This document shows, piece by piece, positions 1 through 8,840 of a stretch of DNA of 8,944 nucleotides (its first letter is position 1; every line of letters begins with the position of its first letter). The notes beneath the pieces were generated by a model that saw only the letters and a list, made by a program, of their open reading frames with translations, was not told the DNA's origin and did no database searches. Source of the DNA: Kiritimatiellia bacterium (GTDB lineage Bacteria > Verrucomicrobiota > Kiritimatiellia > RFP12 > UBA3636); assembly GCA_017476965.1 (NCBI GenBank), contig JAFUXX010000356.1:1-8944 (forward strand). The letters run 5' to 3'. Made by a program: the position numbers and the translations under genes.

Positions 1-134
1 CGCAGGTCGTCCGACCGCGCCGCCCTGGCCAGGTCCAGCCCCAGCACGAGGTCCGCGGAAAGCGTCCGCGGCGCGGTCCGCTCCTCCGGCCGCACCCCGA
101 TCACCGTCTGCATTTCGAGCCCCAGAATTTCCAT
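1..134 (-). CDS. folB: Dihydroneopterin aldolase, N-terminal part (runs off window)
   Basis: Reading leftward from the ATG at 134-132 gives 44 codons open to the window edge, beginning MEILGLEMQTVIGVRPEER and ending with ARAARSDDLR. This matches the start of FolB: a short first beta strand, the T-x-I-G-V motif, a conserved Glu shortly after, then an alternating strand and the S-D-D-L segment. FolB converts 7,8-dihydroneopterin to 6-hydroxymethyl-dihydropterin plus glycolaldehyde in cytosolic folate synthesis. The C-terminal two thirds, including the catalytic Lys region, lie outside the window. A second in-frame ATG at 113 is possible, but the first gives the usual FolB length before T-x-I-G-V. 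No good Shine-Dalgarno sequence precedes it. The gene is divergent from the downstream series and shares a 152-nt intergenic region with it. An FolX-type paralogue cannot be excluded. Confidence 0.8.
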   Translation of the reverse strand, partial: MEILGLEMQTVIGVRPEERTAPRTLSADLVLGLDLARAARSDDL

Positions 135-168
135 TTCGCCGGATTCTTGCATTTTTTCGACATTCCCC

Positions 169-196
169 TTGCTTTTCGCGGAAATTTTGGTATAAT
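169..196 (+). promoter_or_regulatory. Sigma70-type promoter before the prepilin-like gene
   Basis: TTGCTT at 169-174 and a perfect TATAAT at 191-196 are separated by 16 bp, in a locally AT-rich stretch inside an otherwise GC-rich window. Transcription would start near 203 and leave a leader of about 80 nt before the ATG at 287. It is the only clear promoter before the prepilin-rpoD-RRM-rlmB-pgpH-ybeY series, so it may serve part or all of it. The -35 box reads TTGC rather than TTGACA, as in the tRNA promoter of this window. Confidence 0.6.
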
Positions 197-286
197 TTCT
201 ACCTTACTTCGCGCGAAAATCCCGAAAATCGCCCCGACCGGGACGGTTCCGGGCGCGAATGTTACCACCGCAATCGACGACCGGCA

Positions 287-1417
287 ATGCAAAAACGCGA
301 CGCCTTCACGCTGATAGAACTGCTCTTCGTAATCGCGATCATCGGAATCCTGGCCACGATGACGGTCCCGAAAATCGGGCACGCGCTGGAGGACGCCAAG
401 GAGCAGCAGTGCCGCACCAACCTCAAGAACCTCCAGGCCGCGGTCGTGTCCTTCGCCGCGGACCACGAGATCGAGGGCCGCCGCGGCTGCCTGCCGCGCG
501 CGCAGAGCTTCGAGACGTACAACGGCGCTTCCGACGTGTACGAAGAGCGCCCGGCGTGGGTTTCGTGGATCCCGATCGGCGCGGAGAGCGACGTGGCGCG
601 CGAGCGCAGCCTCTCCCAGTTCTGGTCCGACGAAAAGCAGAAAAAGCAGTCCCACTCGCCCCAGCTGTGCGACGACTACGGCACCGGCCGCATGGGCAAG
701 TTCGCCGTCGAGCACGGCGGGCTCTACGACTACGTGGGCGACCTGCGCGCGTACGTGTGCCCCGTCATCGAGCGCGAAGTGAAGAAGCGCGTCGCGAACT
801 ACGACGGAGCCCTCGACTTCGACGAGCAGGACAAGGCGTTGGCGGACGCCGACCGCAAGCTCAAGATCTACCGCACCTACGCGATGAACCCGTACTTCGG
901 CGCCGTCTCCACCGGCCGCAACTGGTGGCCCGTCCTCTCCGGGCACGTCGGCGTCTCCCAGCAGTACAAGGACCGCTACTGGTCCGACAAACTCGGCAGC
1001 TCCACCGCCTCGAAGTACTACCCGATCCCCGAGCCGTCCAAGCTCATGGTCTTCACGGAGATCATCCCCGCGTACGAAAACGACAAGAACTACAAGCGCA
1101 CGAAGATGGACGACTTCGCGCGCGGCGGCGGCGAGCTTTCGCAGTCCGGCTGCATCGACCCCGAGCGCCCCGACTCCAAGAACGAGTACATCTGCTGGGA
1201 TCCGCAGCAGGCCGGCACCGAATGGGAGTTCGGCATCCACAGTTCCCCGATCAAGGGCCAGCACAGCGCCCTCGCCATTTTCTTCGACGGCCACGTCGAA
1301 AAGGTGTTCCCCCGCGTGATGGACGAATCCGGCAAGCCCACCGATCTCAACACGGCCTGGTTCCTCAACCGCGGTTTCGCCCCTGGCGACACCGCGATGA
1401 TCCCGCCCGGCCTCTAG
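287..1417 (+). CDS. Prepilin-type (type II secretion/pseudopilin-like) protein
   Basis: The 376-residue product starts MQKRDAFTLIELLFVIAIIG, a class III signal sequence. A prepilin peptidase should cut between Ala6 and Phe7, leaving the conserved Glu at mature position 5 (E11) and a hydrophobic helix to about residue 29. Gly is the usual residue before the cut; Ala is frequent in PVC bacteria. The rest is soluble and extracytoplasmic, with few cysteines (C42, C68, C128, C158, C289, C303). Near the end, H326-x7-D334-G335-H-V resembles the H-X9-DG motif of Planctomycetes and Lentisphaerae pseudopilins, though the spacing is two residues shorter. Role: probable minor pseudopilin or surface fibre protein; the partner is unknown. 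The start gives the canonical signal sequence; an upstream ATG at 259 is in another frame. There is no Shine-Dalgarno sequence. Such genes occur in many copies per genome, so its place before rpoD may be incidental. Confidence 0.88.
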   Translation: MQKRDAFTLIELLFVIAIIGILATMTVPKIGHALEDAKEQQCRTNLKNLQAAVVSFAADHEIEGRRGCLPRAQSFETYNGASDVYEERPAWVSWIPIGAESDVARERSLSQFWSDEKQKKQSHSPQLCDDYGTGRMGKFAVEHGGLYDYVGDLRAYVCPVIEREVKKRVANYDGALDFDEQDKALADADRKLKIYRTYAMNPYFGAVSTGRNWWPVLSGHVGVSQQYKDRYWSDKLGSSTASKYYPIPEPSKLMVFTEIIPAYENDKNYKRTKMDDFARGGGELSQSGCIDPERPDSKNEYICWDPQQAGTEWEFGIHSSPIKGQHSALAIFFDGHVEKVFPRVMDESGKPTDLNTAWFLNRGFAPGDTAMIPPGL

Positions 1418-1459
1418 GCCCCGTCCCCAGCCGTTTTTTGCGCCTCAACAACTGAAATC

Positions 1460-4480
<3,021 letters not shown>

Positions 4481-4489
4481 TCCGCGAAA

Positions 4490-4521
4490 GGCGGGCCGCC
4501 GGCCGCGGCGCCGGGCCCGCC
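4490..4521 (+). other. Strong GC hairpin between rpoD and the RRM gene
   Basis: GGCGGGCC (4490-4497) is perfectly complementary to GGCCCGCC (4514-4521), with a 16-nt GC-only loop that can itself pair partly. It begins 9 nt after the rpoD stop codon. No T-run follows, so it is not a standard intrinsic terminator. It could be a processing or stability element that sets rpoD apart from the downstream genes. Confidence 0.5.
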
Positions 4522-4554
4522 GCACGCACAACAACTCAAAAGATCCAAGGCAAA

Positions 4555-4980
4555 ATGTCCCCAGCAGTCAACGTCCACGCGATCGCATGGATCGCGCTGA
4601 TCGTCTTCTTCGCCCTTTCCGCGGCGATCGCGTTTTCCCTCCGCCGCCCGGCCGGCTCCCGCAAGCCCCGCCGCGGCGACCGCCCCAGGGCGTCCGGCGT
4701 TCCCGGCCGCACCGCCGACGGCGACGTCGAAATCTACGTCGGCAACCTCAGCTACGACGTCACGGACGACATGCTCCGCTCCGAGTTCGCCAAGTTCGGC
4801 ATCGTCCGCTCGGCCCGCGTCGTGACGCACCGCCCCTCCGGCAAGTCCAAGGGTTACGGTTTCGTCGCCATGCCCCACGTCCAGGAAGCCAATCTGGCCA
4901 TCTCCAAGCTCGACGGAACCGAAATCGCCGGTCGCAAGATCCGCTGCAACGTCTCCCGCGGCACCGCCGCCCGCGCATAA
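4555..4980 (+). CDS. Membrane-anchored RRM-domain RNA-binding protein
   Basis: The product has 141 residues. Residues 9-28 (AIAWIALIVFFALSAAIAFS) form one hydrophobic transmembrane helix, followed by a basic Arg/Lys-rich linker (29-52) and one RRM fold (about 58-135). RNP2 is IYVGNL (60-65) and RNP1 is KGYGFVAM (99-106), with the aromatic positions that stack on RNA bases (Y61, Y101, F103). The positive-inside rule places the RRM in the cytoplasm. The family binds single-stranded RNA; the target is unknown. The start is well constrained: between this ATG and the RRM there is no other ATG, GTG or TTG in frame, so the helix belongs to the protein. AAGG at 4547-4550 is a weak ribosome-binding site with short spacing. 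The rlmB gene follows after 15 nt. Most bacterial RRM proteins are small and soluble, so the anchor is unusual. Confidence 0.88.
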   Translation: MSPAVNVHAIAWIALIVFFALSAAIAFSLRRPAGSRKPRRGDRPRASGVPGRTADGDVEIYVGNLSYDVTDDMLRSEFAKFGIVRSARVVTHRPSGKSKGYGFVAMPHVQEANLAISKLDGTEIAGRKIRCNVSRGTAARA

Positions 4981-4995
4981 CCGTCCCGACGCAAA

Positions 4996-6303
4996 ATGTC
5001 ACCTTTCCGCAAGCCCTGGGAACGGGGCGACTCCCGTTCCGGCGACCGCCCGCGCGGCGGCCGCCCCCGTTCAGGTTCTTCTTTCCGCAAGCCGTGGGAA
5101 CGCGGCGGCGACGACCGCGAGGAAGGCGGTTTCTCCCGCCCGGAGCGCCGCCCCTCCGCTCCGCGTTCCGGTTTCCGCAAGCCGTGGGAACGCGACGGCG
5201 ACGACGACCGCGGCGAAGGCGGTTTCTCCCGCCCGGAGCGCCGCCCCTCCGCTCCGCGTTCCGGCTTCCGCAAGCCCTGGGAACGCGGCGGCGACGACCG
5301 CGACGAAGGCGGGTTCCGCGGCGGCCGCGACCGAAAGCCCTTCCGCGCCGCGCGCGATTCCGAGGGCTTCCGCGGCCATTTCGACCGCAAGCCCTTCCAC
5401 TCCGGCGAGGCCGGCGACAGGCCCGCGCGCAAGCCGCGCGTGTCCCGCCCGCCCGTGGAGGGCGAGCTGCTCTACGGCCGCCAACCCGTGCGCGAAATCC
5501 TCCGCGCCGCCCGCCGCAAGGTCGAGCTCGTCGTCCTCTCCGACGGCGTCAAGGACAGCGAGGAAGTCTCCGAAATCAAGCGCCGGGGCGCAGAGCGCGG
5601 CGTCCGCATCGAATTCCGCAAGCGCGAAGAACTCGAAGCGTGGACCGGCGGCGCCAACCACCCGGGCGTCGTCGCCATCTGCGCCGACTTCCCGTACGCC
5701 GATCTCGACGAAATCGCCTCCGCCCTCGCCGCCGCCGAAGGCGACGCTACTGTCGTCGTGCTCGACCACGTCCAGGACCCGCAGAACCTCGGTTCGATCC
5801 TCCGCACGTGCGAATGCGCGGGCGTCGTCGGCGTCGTGCTCCCCTCGGACCGCGCGGTCGCCGTCACCCCCGCCGCGGTCCGCGCGTCCGCCGGCGCCGC
5901 CGAACACCTCAAAATCGCCCGCGTGTCCAACCTCGTCGTCGCCCTCGAACGCTTCAAGGGCGCCGGCGCGTGGATCACCGGCCTTGAGGCCCTCCCCGGC
6001 GCCAAGCCGCACTCGAAAATCGACTTCAAGGGCAAAACGTGCCTCGTGATCGGCTCCGAGAGCCACGGCATCTGCTCCCCGGTCCGCAAGTGCTGCGACT
6101 TCCTCGCCCGTTTGCCGATGCTCGGCTCCGTCAACTCGCTCAACGCGGGTGTCGCCGCCGCTATCGCGCTCTACGAAATCCTCCGCCAGCACGGCGTAGC
6201 CGACGACCCCGCGGCTTTCGCGGACGTCCCGGAAACTCCGGAAACTCCGGAATCTCCGGAAGCCCCGGAAGCTCCGGAAACTCAGGAAGCCCCGGAATCG
6301 TAG
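4996..6303 (+). CDS. rlmB: SpoU/TrmH-family 23S rRNA 2'-O-methyltransferase, RlmB type
   Basis: The 435-residue product has three parts. Residues 1-155 are a disordered Arg/Gly/Asp-rich region with four FRKPWER motifs (4-10, 30-36, 60-66, 91-97). Residues 156-230 form the SpoU substrate-binding domain (LLYGRQPVREIL ... HPGVVAI). Residues 252-395 are the SPOUT catalytic domain with all three motifs: LDHVQDPQNLGSILRT (N264, R270), VIGSESHGI (E355) and LPMLGSVNSLNAGVAAAI (S381-L-N383). The end is a Pro-Glu-Thr/Ser/Ala tail (412-435). RlmB methylates the 2'-OH of a guanosine in 23S rRNA (G2251 in E. coli) with S-adenosylmethionine. E. coli RlmB has about 243 residues and no such tails. The substrate-binding domain favours RlmB over TrmH, but the exact rRNA or tRNA target is inferred. 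The gene lies 15 nt after the RRM gene and 24 nt before pgpH. Confidence 0.9.
   Translation: MSPFRKPWERGDSRSGDRPRGGRPRSGSSFRKPWERGGDDREEGGFSRPERRPSAPRSGFRKPWERDGDDDRGEGGFSRPERRPSAPRSGFRKPWERGGDDRDEGGFRGGRDRKPFRAARDSEGFRGHFDRKPFHSGEAGDRPARKPRVSRPPVEGELLYGRQPVREILRAARRKVELVVLSDGVKDSEEVSEIKRRGAERGVRIEFRKREELEAWTGGANHPGVVAICADFPYADLDEIASALAAAEGDATVVVLDHVQDPQNLGSILRTCECAGVVGVVLPSDRAVAVTPAAVRASAGAAEHLKIARVSNLVVALERFKGAGAWITGLEALPGAKPHSKIDFKGKTCLVIGSESHGICSPVRKCCDFLARLPMLGSVNSLNAGVAAAIALYEILRQHGVADDPAAFADVPETPETPESPEAPEAPETQEAPES
5083..5316 (+). repeat. 90-93 bp in-frame tandem repeat in rlmB (FRKPWER units)
   Basis: Three consecutive units start with ttccgcaagcc at 5083, 5173 and 5266, of 90 bp, 93 bp and a partial last copy. 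The first two end in an almost identical block encoding GGFSRPERRPSAPRSG. A lone FRKPWER copy lies at 5005-5025. Near-identity of the DNA, not just of the protein, points to recent duplication or ongoing homogenisation. Confidence 0.85.
6229..6300 (+). repeat. 9-bp minisatellite forming the end of rlmB
   Basis: Exactly eight tandem 9-bp units, consensus ccggaaact, run from 6229 to 6300 and stop at the TAG stop codon (6301-6303). They encode (Pro-Glu-Thr/Ser/Ala)n, with one Gln variant. The segment is acidic and disordered, unlike the basic N-terminal tail of the same protein. Confidence 0.9.
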
Positions 6304-6327
6304 CGCCCCGCAGGTCGCCAACCGCCG

Positions 6328-8001
6328 ATGCAAACCGGAATTTCACGCACCCGCCTGCGGCGCATCTCCAAGATGCGCCGCGCCCGGGCCAGGCACGCGA
6401 AAATTCCGTTCCGCGACGGAAACTTCGTCGCGGCGCTGGTTTGCGCCGGTGCGTTCGTCGCGGCGATGGCGCTGGCGTTCCTTTCGAAGTGCCGCCCCGG
6501 TCCTTGCATGGCCGGGGCGCAGTGCGGCGGGTTCCCGCTCCTCATGCTCGGCACGGATGCCGCGATTCTCGCCTCTTCGATGGCGGTGGTGCGCATCCTG
6601 CTCGGCATGCTCGCGCCGGAAATCGCCGCCCGCAATTCCCGTCTCCTGCTCCTCGCCATCCTAGGCGTGGCGGGCGACGCGCTCGCAGTCGGCGCTTTCC
6701 GTCTGGCTGGCCGCCTCTGGCCGCTGCTCCTCCCCGGTTCGCCCGCCGGCTTCCCGGAGCTTTCGCCGTTTCTGGCGCCGACACTTTTCGCGCCGGTCGC
6801 GGCGACGCTTCTCGCCGGCCCCGGCGCGGGCGTGTCTCTCGGCGTCGGCATGGCGGTGCAGTCGATCCTCGTCGTTCCGCGCGAGGCGGCCCTGCCCGTC
6901 GTGCTCGTCTCCCTCGCGGCGGCGGTCGCGGGTCCGCCCGCAGCCGCGCGCGTGAAGGACCGCGGCGGCCTTTTCCGGCTCTTTCTCTGCGGCGGAGCGC
7001 TCCAGCTTCTTCTGCTGCTCTGCTCCGTGCCGCCGTTCGCCTCCGGCATCGGCGAAGCGCTCCGCGCGCCGGACGGACCCCAGCCCGCGCTGCTCGCGTT
7101 TTCGCTCGCGCTCGGATGCGCCGCCGCGATCGCGGTGCTGCCGTCTTACGTCGCCACGGCCGCGACGCTCCCGGTTTTCGAGCACGTGTTCGCCGCGTGC
7201 AGCAACTTGCGCCTCGCCCGTTTCGCCGATTTGCGCACTCCGCTCCTGGAGCGCCTCGCGATCGACGCCCCCGGCACGTACCACCACTCGCTGCTCGTCG
7301 CCAACCTCGCCTCCGCAGCCGCGGAGCGCATCGGCGCGAACGCCTTGCTGTGTCTCGTCGGCGGATACTACCACGATGTCGGCAAGCTCTCCAACCCCGC
7401 GAACTTCACGGAGAACCATTCTCCGGGCGACGCCAACCCGCACGATTCGCTGCCGCCCAACCTCTCGGCCATCATCCTCGCCTCGCACGTGAAGGACGGC
7501 ATCGGCCAGGCGCTCGACAACAACCTCCCAGCCCCAGTCCGCCAGATAATCCGCGAGCACCACGGCACTTCGAAGATGGCCTTCTTCCTCGCGAAGGCCC
7601 GCGACCTCGCCGCCGCCAAGGCCGCGGAAACGGGCTCCCAGCCCGAGCCGGTGGACGAAAACCAGTTCCGCTACCCCGGGCCGCGTCCGTCGTCCGTGGA
7701 GTCCGCTATCGTCTCGATCGCCGACTCCGTTGAAGCCGCTTCCCGCTCGCTCGACCGGCCGTCCCCCGCCGCGATCGAAAAACTGGTGGACGGCATCGTC
7801 TCCGCCAAGGCGGCCGACGGCCAATTCGACGAATCTCCCCTCACCTACGCCGAAGTCGCCGACCTGCGCCGGGCGTTCGCCTCCGCGCTTGCGACGGTCC
7901 GCCACGCCCGCATCGCGTATCCGGACGCGGACAAGGACGCCAAACCCGATGCAAACGCCGGAAATACGGCTCCAGACGCGAAGCAGCAGCCCGCGCGTTG
8001 A
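6328..8001 (+). CDS. pgpH: PgpH-type 7TM-HD phosphohydrolase (predicted c-di-AMP phosphodiesterase)
   Basis: The 557-residue product has a short basic N-terminus, about seven hydrophobic segments (roughly 32-52, 70-95, 104-128, 148-170, 171-200, 214-236, 253-282) and a cytoplasmic HD domain (about 305-535). HD residues are visible in order: TYHHS (H320), YYHDVGK (H349-D350), SHVKDG (H387), REHHGTSK (H411-H412) and IADSVEA (D466). FRYPGPRPS and DGQFDESPLT are hallmarks of the PgpH/YqfF branch, which cleaves c-di-AMP to pApA in Listeria. The roughly 250-residue extracytoplasmic sensor domain normally between the first two helices is absent. Only a short loop with C55, C60 and C66 stands there, which explains the length below the usual ~700. 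The neighbour ybeY, overlapping by 53 nt, matches known synteny. The start at 6328 lacks a Shine-Dalgarno sequence; ATG 6373 is a possible alternative. Substrate specificity is inferred from the family. Confidence 0.85.
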   Translation: MQTGISRTRLRRISKMRRARARHAKIPFRDGNFVAALVCAGAFVAAMALAFLSKCRPGPCMAGAQCGGFPLLMLGTDAAILASSMAVVRILLGMLAPEIAARNSRLLLLAILGVAGDALAVGAFRLAGRLWPLLLPGSPAGFPELSPFLAPTLFAPVAATLLAGPGAGVSLGVGMAVQSILVVPREAALPVVLVSLAAAVAGPPAAARVKDRGGLFRLFLCGGALQLLLLLCSVPPFASGIGEALRAPDGPQPALLAFSLALGCAAAIAVLPSYVATAATLPVFEHVFAACSNLRLARFADLRTPLLERLAIDAPGTYHHSLLVANLASAAAERIGANALLCLVGGYYHDVGKLSNPANFTENHSPGDANPHDSLPPNLSAIILASHVKDGIGQALDNNLPAPVRQIIREHHGTSKMAFFLAKARDLAAAKAAETGSQPEPVDENQFRYPGPRPSSVESAIVSIADSVEAASRSLDRPSPAAIEKLVDGIVSAKAADGQFDESPLTYAEVADLRRAFASALATVRHARIAYPDADKDAKPDANAGNTAPDAKQQPAR

Positions 8002-8476
8002 CCGCGCCGCCCTGCTCGCCGTGGCGCGGGCGCTTTTCGCCGCGTCGCTTCCCCTCGCCCGCCGCCGCGGCGTCGCGCCATGGGACGGCGGCGTGGACGT
8101 GATTCTTCTCTCCCCGCGCCAATCCGCCGCCGCCCATTTCGCCGCGACCGAATCGGACGAGCCGGCGGACGACGTCACGCTCCGCTACGCCGCCGGTCCG
8201 ATGTGGCCCGCCCGCGCGGAGCTGCTCGTCTGTCCGGCGGTAGCAGTCCGCAACGCCGCGGCGCGCGACCCGGAGACTCTCCTGCCGCAGGAGCGCGGCC
8301 TTCCGTGGGGCGCGAGCGAAGAATTGGCGCTCTACCTCGCCCACGGGTTCGACCACCTCGCGGGGTCGGACGACGCCACCGCCGCCGGCTACCGCGCCAT
8401 GCGCCTCCGCGAACTGCGCTGGCTCGCCACCGCATCCCCCCTCCCCGCCCTCGTCCGCGGCTCCCGCTCTCGCTAG
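7949..8476 (+). CDS. ybeY: Divergent endoribonuclease YbeY (rRNA maturation)
   Basis: The 175-residue product carries a recognisable but altered YbeY signature at 129-142, YLAHGFDHLAGSDD, where the family has H-G-x-x-H-L-x-G-x-D-H. H132 and H136 are present; the third zinc ligand position is D142. The N-terminus (PRVDRAALLAVARAL) and AELLVCPAVAVRNAA (90-104) match the first helix and the central strand. The usual PTDVLSFP is replaced by PADDVTLRY, and no Arg is seen in the preceding loop where E. coli has the conserved Arg59. YbeY is a metal-dependent RNase in 16S rRNA 3'-end maturation and 70S quality control. ATG 7949 restores the expected N-terminus, although it overlaps pgpH by 53 nt, which suggests translational coupling. 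The pgpH-ybeY order supports the call. Whether it is catalytically normal is uncertain. Confidence 0.8.
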   Translation: MQTPEIRLQTRSSSPRVDRAALLAVARALFAASLPLARRRGVAPWDGGVDVILLSPRQSAAAHFAATESDEPADDVTLRYAAGPMWPARAELLVCPAVAVRNAAARDPETLLPQERGLPWGASEELALYLAHGFDHLAGSDDATAAGYRAMRLRELRWLATASPLPALVRGSRSR

Positions 8477-8498
8477 CGCCCCGCGGCCACGCGGCGCG
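8477..8498 (+). other. Hairpin directly after the ybeY stop codon
   Basis: CGC C CCGCG (8477-8485) can pair with CGCGG C GCG (8490-8498) across a GCCA loop: eight GC pairs with one C-C mismatch. It starts at the base after the stop codon and may mark the end of the protein-coding transcript. No T-run follows, so intrinsic termination is doubtful. Confidence 0.35.
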
Positions 8499-8518
8499 TT
8501 CCGGCGGCAAAAAATCGC

Positions 8519-8547
8519 TTGCATCCGGTCGCGCGTTTCGCTAGTAT
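8519..8547 (+). promoter_or_regulatory. Sigma70-type promoter of the tRNA pair
   Basis: TTGCAT (8519-8524) and TAGTAT (8542-8547) are separated by 17 bp. The predicted start near 8554 leaves a leader of about 23 nt before the tRNA-Ser. An A-run (8510-8514) just upstream could act as an UP-like element. The -35 box again begins TTGC. Confidence 0.65.
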
Positions 8548-8557
8548 TCCGCCCGTC

Positions 8558-8571
8558 GCCGCAATGGCGGC
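8558..8571 (+). other. Leader hairpin of the pre-tRNA transcript
   Basis: GCCGC (8558-8562) pairs with GCGGC (8567-8571) over an AATG loop, five bases before the mature 5' end of tRNA-Ser. It may shape the leader cut off by RNase P. It is short and could be fortuitous in GC-rich DNA. Confidence 0.35.
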
Positions 8572-8576
8572 AACAC

Positions 8577-8664
8577 GGAGAGGTGTCTGAGTGGTCGAAG
8601 GTGCCTGACTCGAAATCAGGTGTGCCGCAAGGTACCGGGGGTTCGAATCCCTCCCTCTCCGCCA
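8577..8664 (+). tRNA. tRNA-Ser (anticodon CGA), CCA encoded
   Basis: Acceptor stem GGAGAGG (8577-8583) pairs with CCTCTCC (8654-8660), followed by discriminator G and encoded CCA (8662-8664). The anticodon stem CCTGA/TCAGG (8604-8608/8616-8620) closes the loop CTCGAAA, with anticodon CGA at 8611-8613, reading UCG. A long variable arm (about 8621-8636) and the G discriminator fit the class II tRNA-Ser. The T-loop TTCGAAT (8642-8648) has a five-pair stem including one G-U. Confidence 0.96.
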
Positions 8665-8674
8665 TTTTATTTTC

Positions 8675-8748
8675 GCGGGTGTAGCTCAATGGCAGAGTGG
8701 CAGCCTTCCAAGCTGTTTACGAGGGTTCGATTCCCTTCACCCGCTCCA
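8675..8748 (+). tRNA. tRNA-Gly (anticodon TCC), CCA encoded
   Basis: Acceptor stem GCGGGTG (8675-8681) pairs with CACCCGC (8738-8744), followed by discriminator T and encoded CCA (8746-8748). The anticodon loop is CTTCCAA (8705-8711) with TCC at 8707-8709, reading GGA and possibly GGG. The stem has four Watson-Crick pairs and one G-U. The T-loop is TTCGATT (8726-8732). The gene lies 10 nt after tRNA-Ser in the same direction with no promoter between, so the two are probably processed from one transcript. Confidence 0.96.
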
Positions 8749-8750
8749 CT

Positions 8751-8840
8751 CTCTGGTCTCTAGATTTTCTAGATTGTCTAGATTTTCTAGATTCTCTAGA
8801 TTTTCTAGACTCTCTATCCCCTCTAGACTCTCTCGCCCCT
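8751..8840 (+). repeat. AT-rich 9-bp tandem repeat array (CTAGATTTT) after the tRNA pair
   Basis: Ten 9-bp units in register start at 8751. The core is CTAGATTTT or a close variant (8760, 8769, 8778, 8787, 8796), then CTAGATTTT/CTAGACTCT types (8805, 8823), with degenerate units at both edges and at 8814. TCTAGA palindromes recur at 8759, 8768, 8777, 8786, 8795, 8804 and 8822, so adjacent units can form TCTAGA-TTT-TCTAGA hairpins. The array starts two bases after the tRNA-Gly CCA. No coding use is supported: the frame reading LDF/LDS has no start and ends at 8850-8852. A function in ending or processing the tRNA transcript is possible but inferred. Confidence 0.85.

Noticed and set aside
135..168. 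A leftward promoter for folB
   Set aside because: The AT-rich stretch offers several weak -10-like words on the minus strand, but no convincing paired -35 and -10 boxes.
1405..1439. Intrinsic terminator between the prepilin gene and rpoD
   Set aside because: GGCC-TCTA-GGCC over the stop codon is only a 4-bp stem and the T6 run begins about 15 nt later, so the two are not joined as a terminator.
259..1455. A rightward frame starting at ATG 259 overlapping the prepilin gene
   Set aside because: The product is Arg/Pro-rich with no motif, whereas the frame starting at 287 has a perfect class III prepilin signal.
5071..6333. A long leftward open frame opposite rlmB
   Set aside because: It is a shadow of the methyltransferase gene. 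Its repeats mirror the FRKPWER and P-E-T repeats on the sense strand and no domain is visible.
8751..8840. CRISPR array
   Set aside because: The 9-bp units are contiguous, with no unique spacers of about 30 bp and no cas genes nearby.
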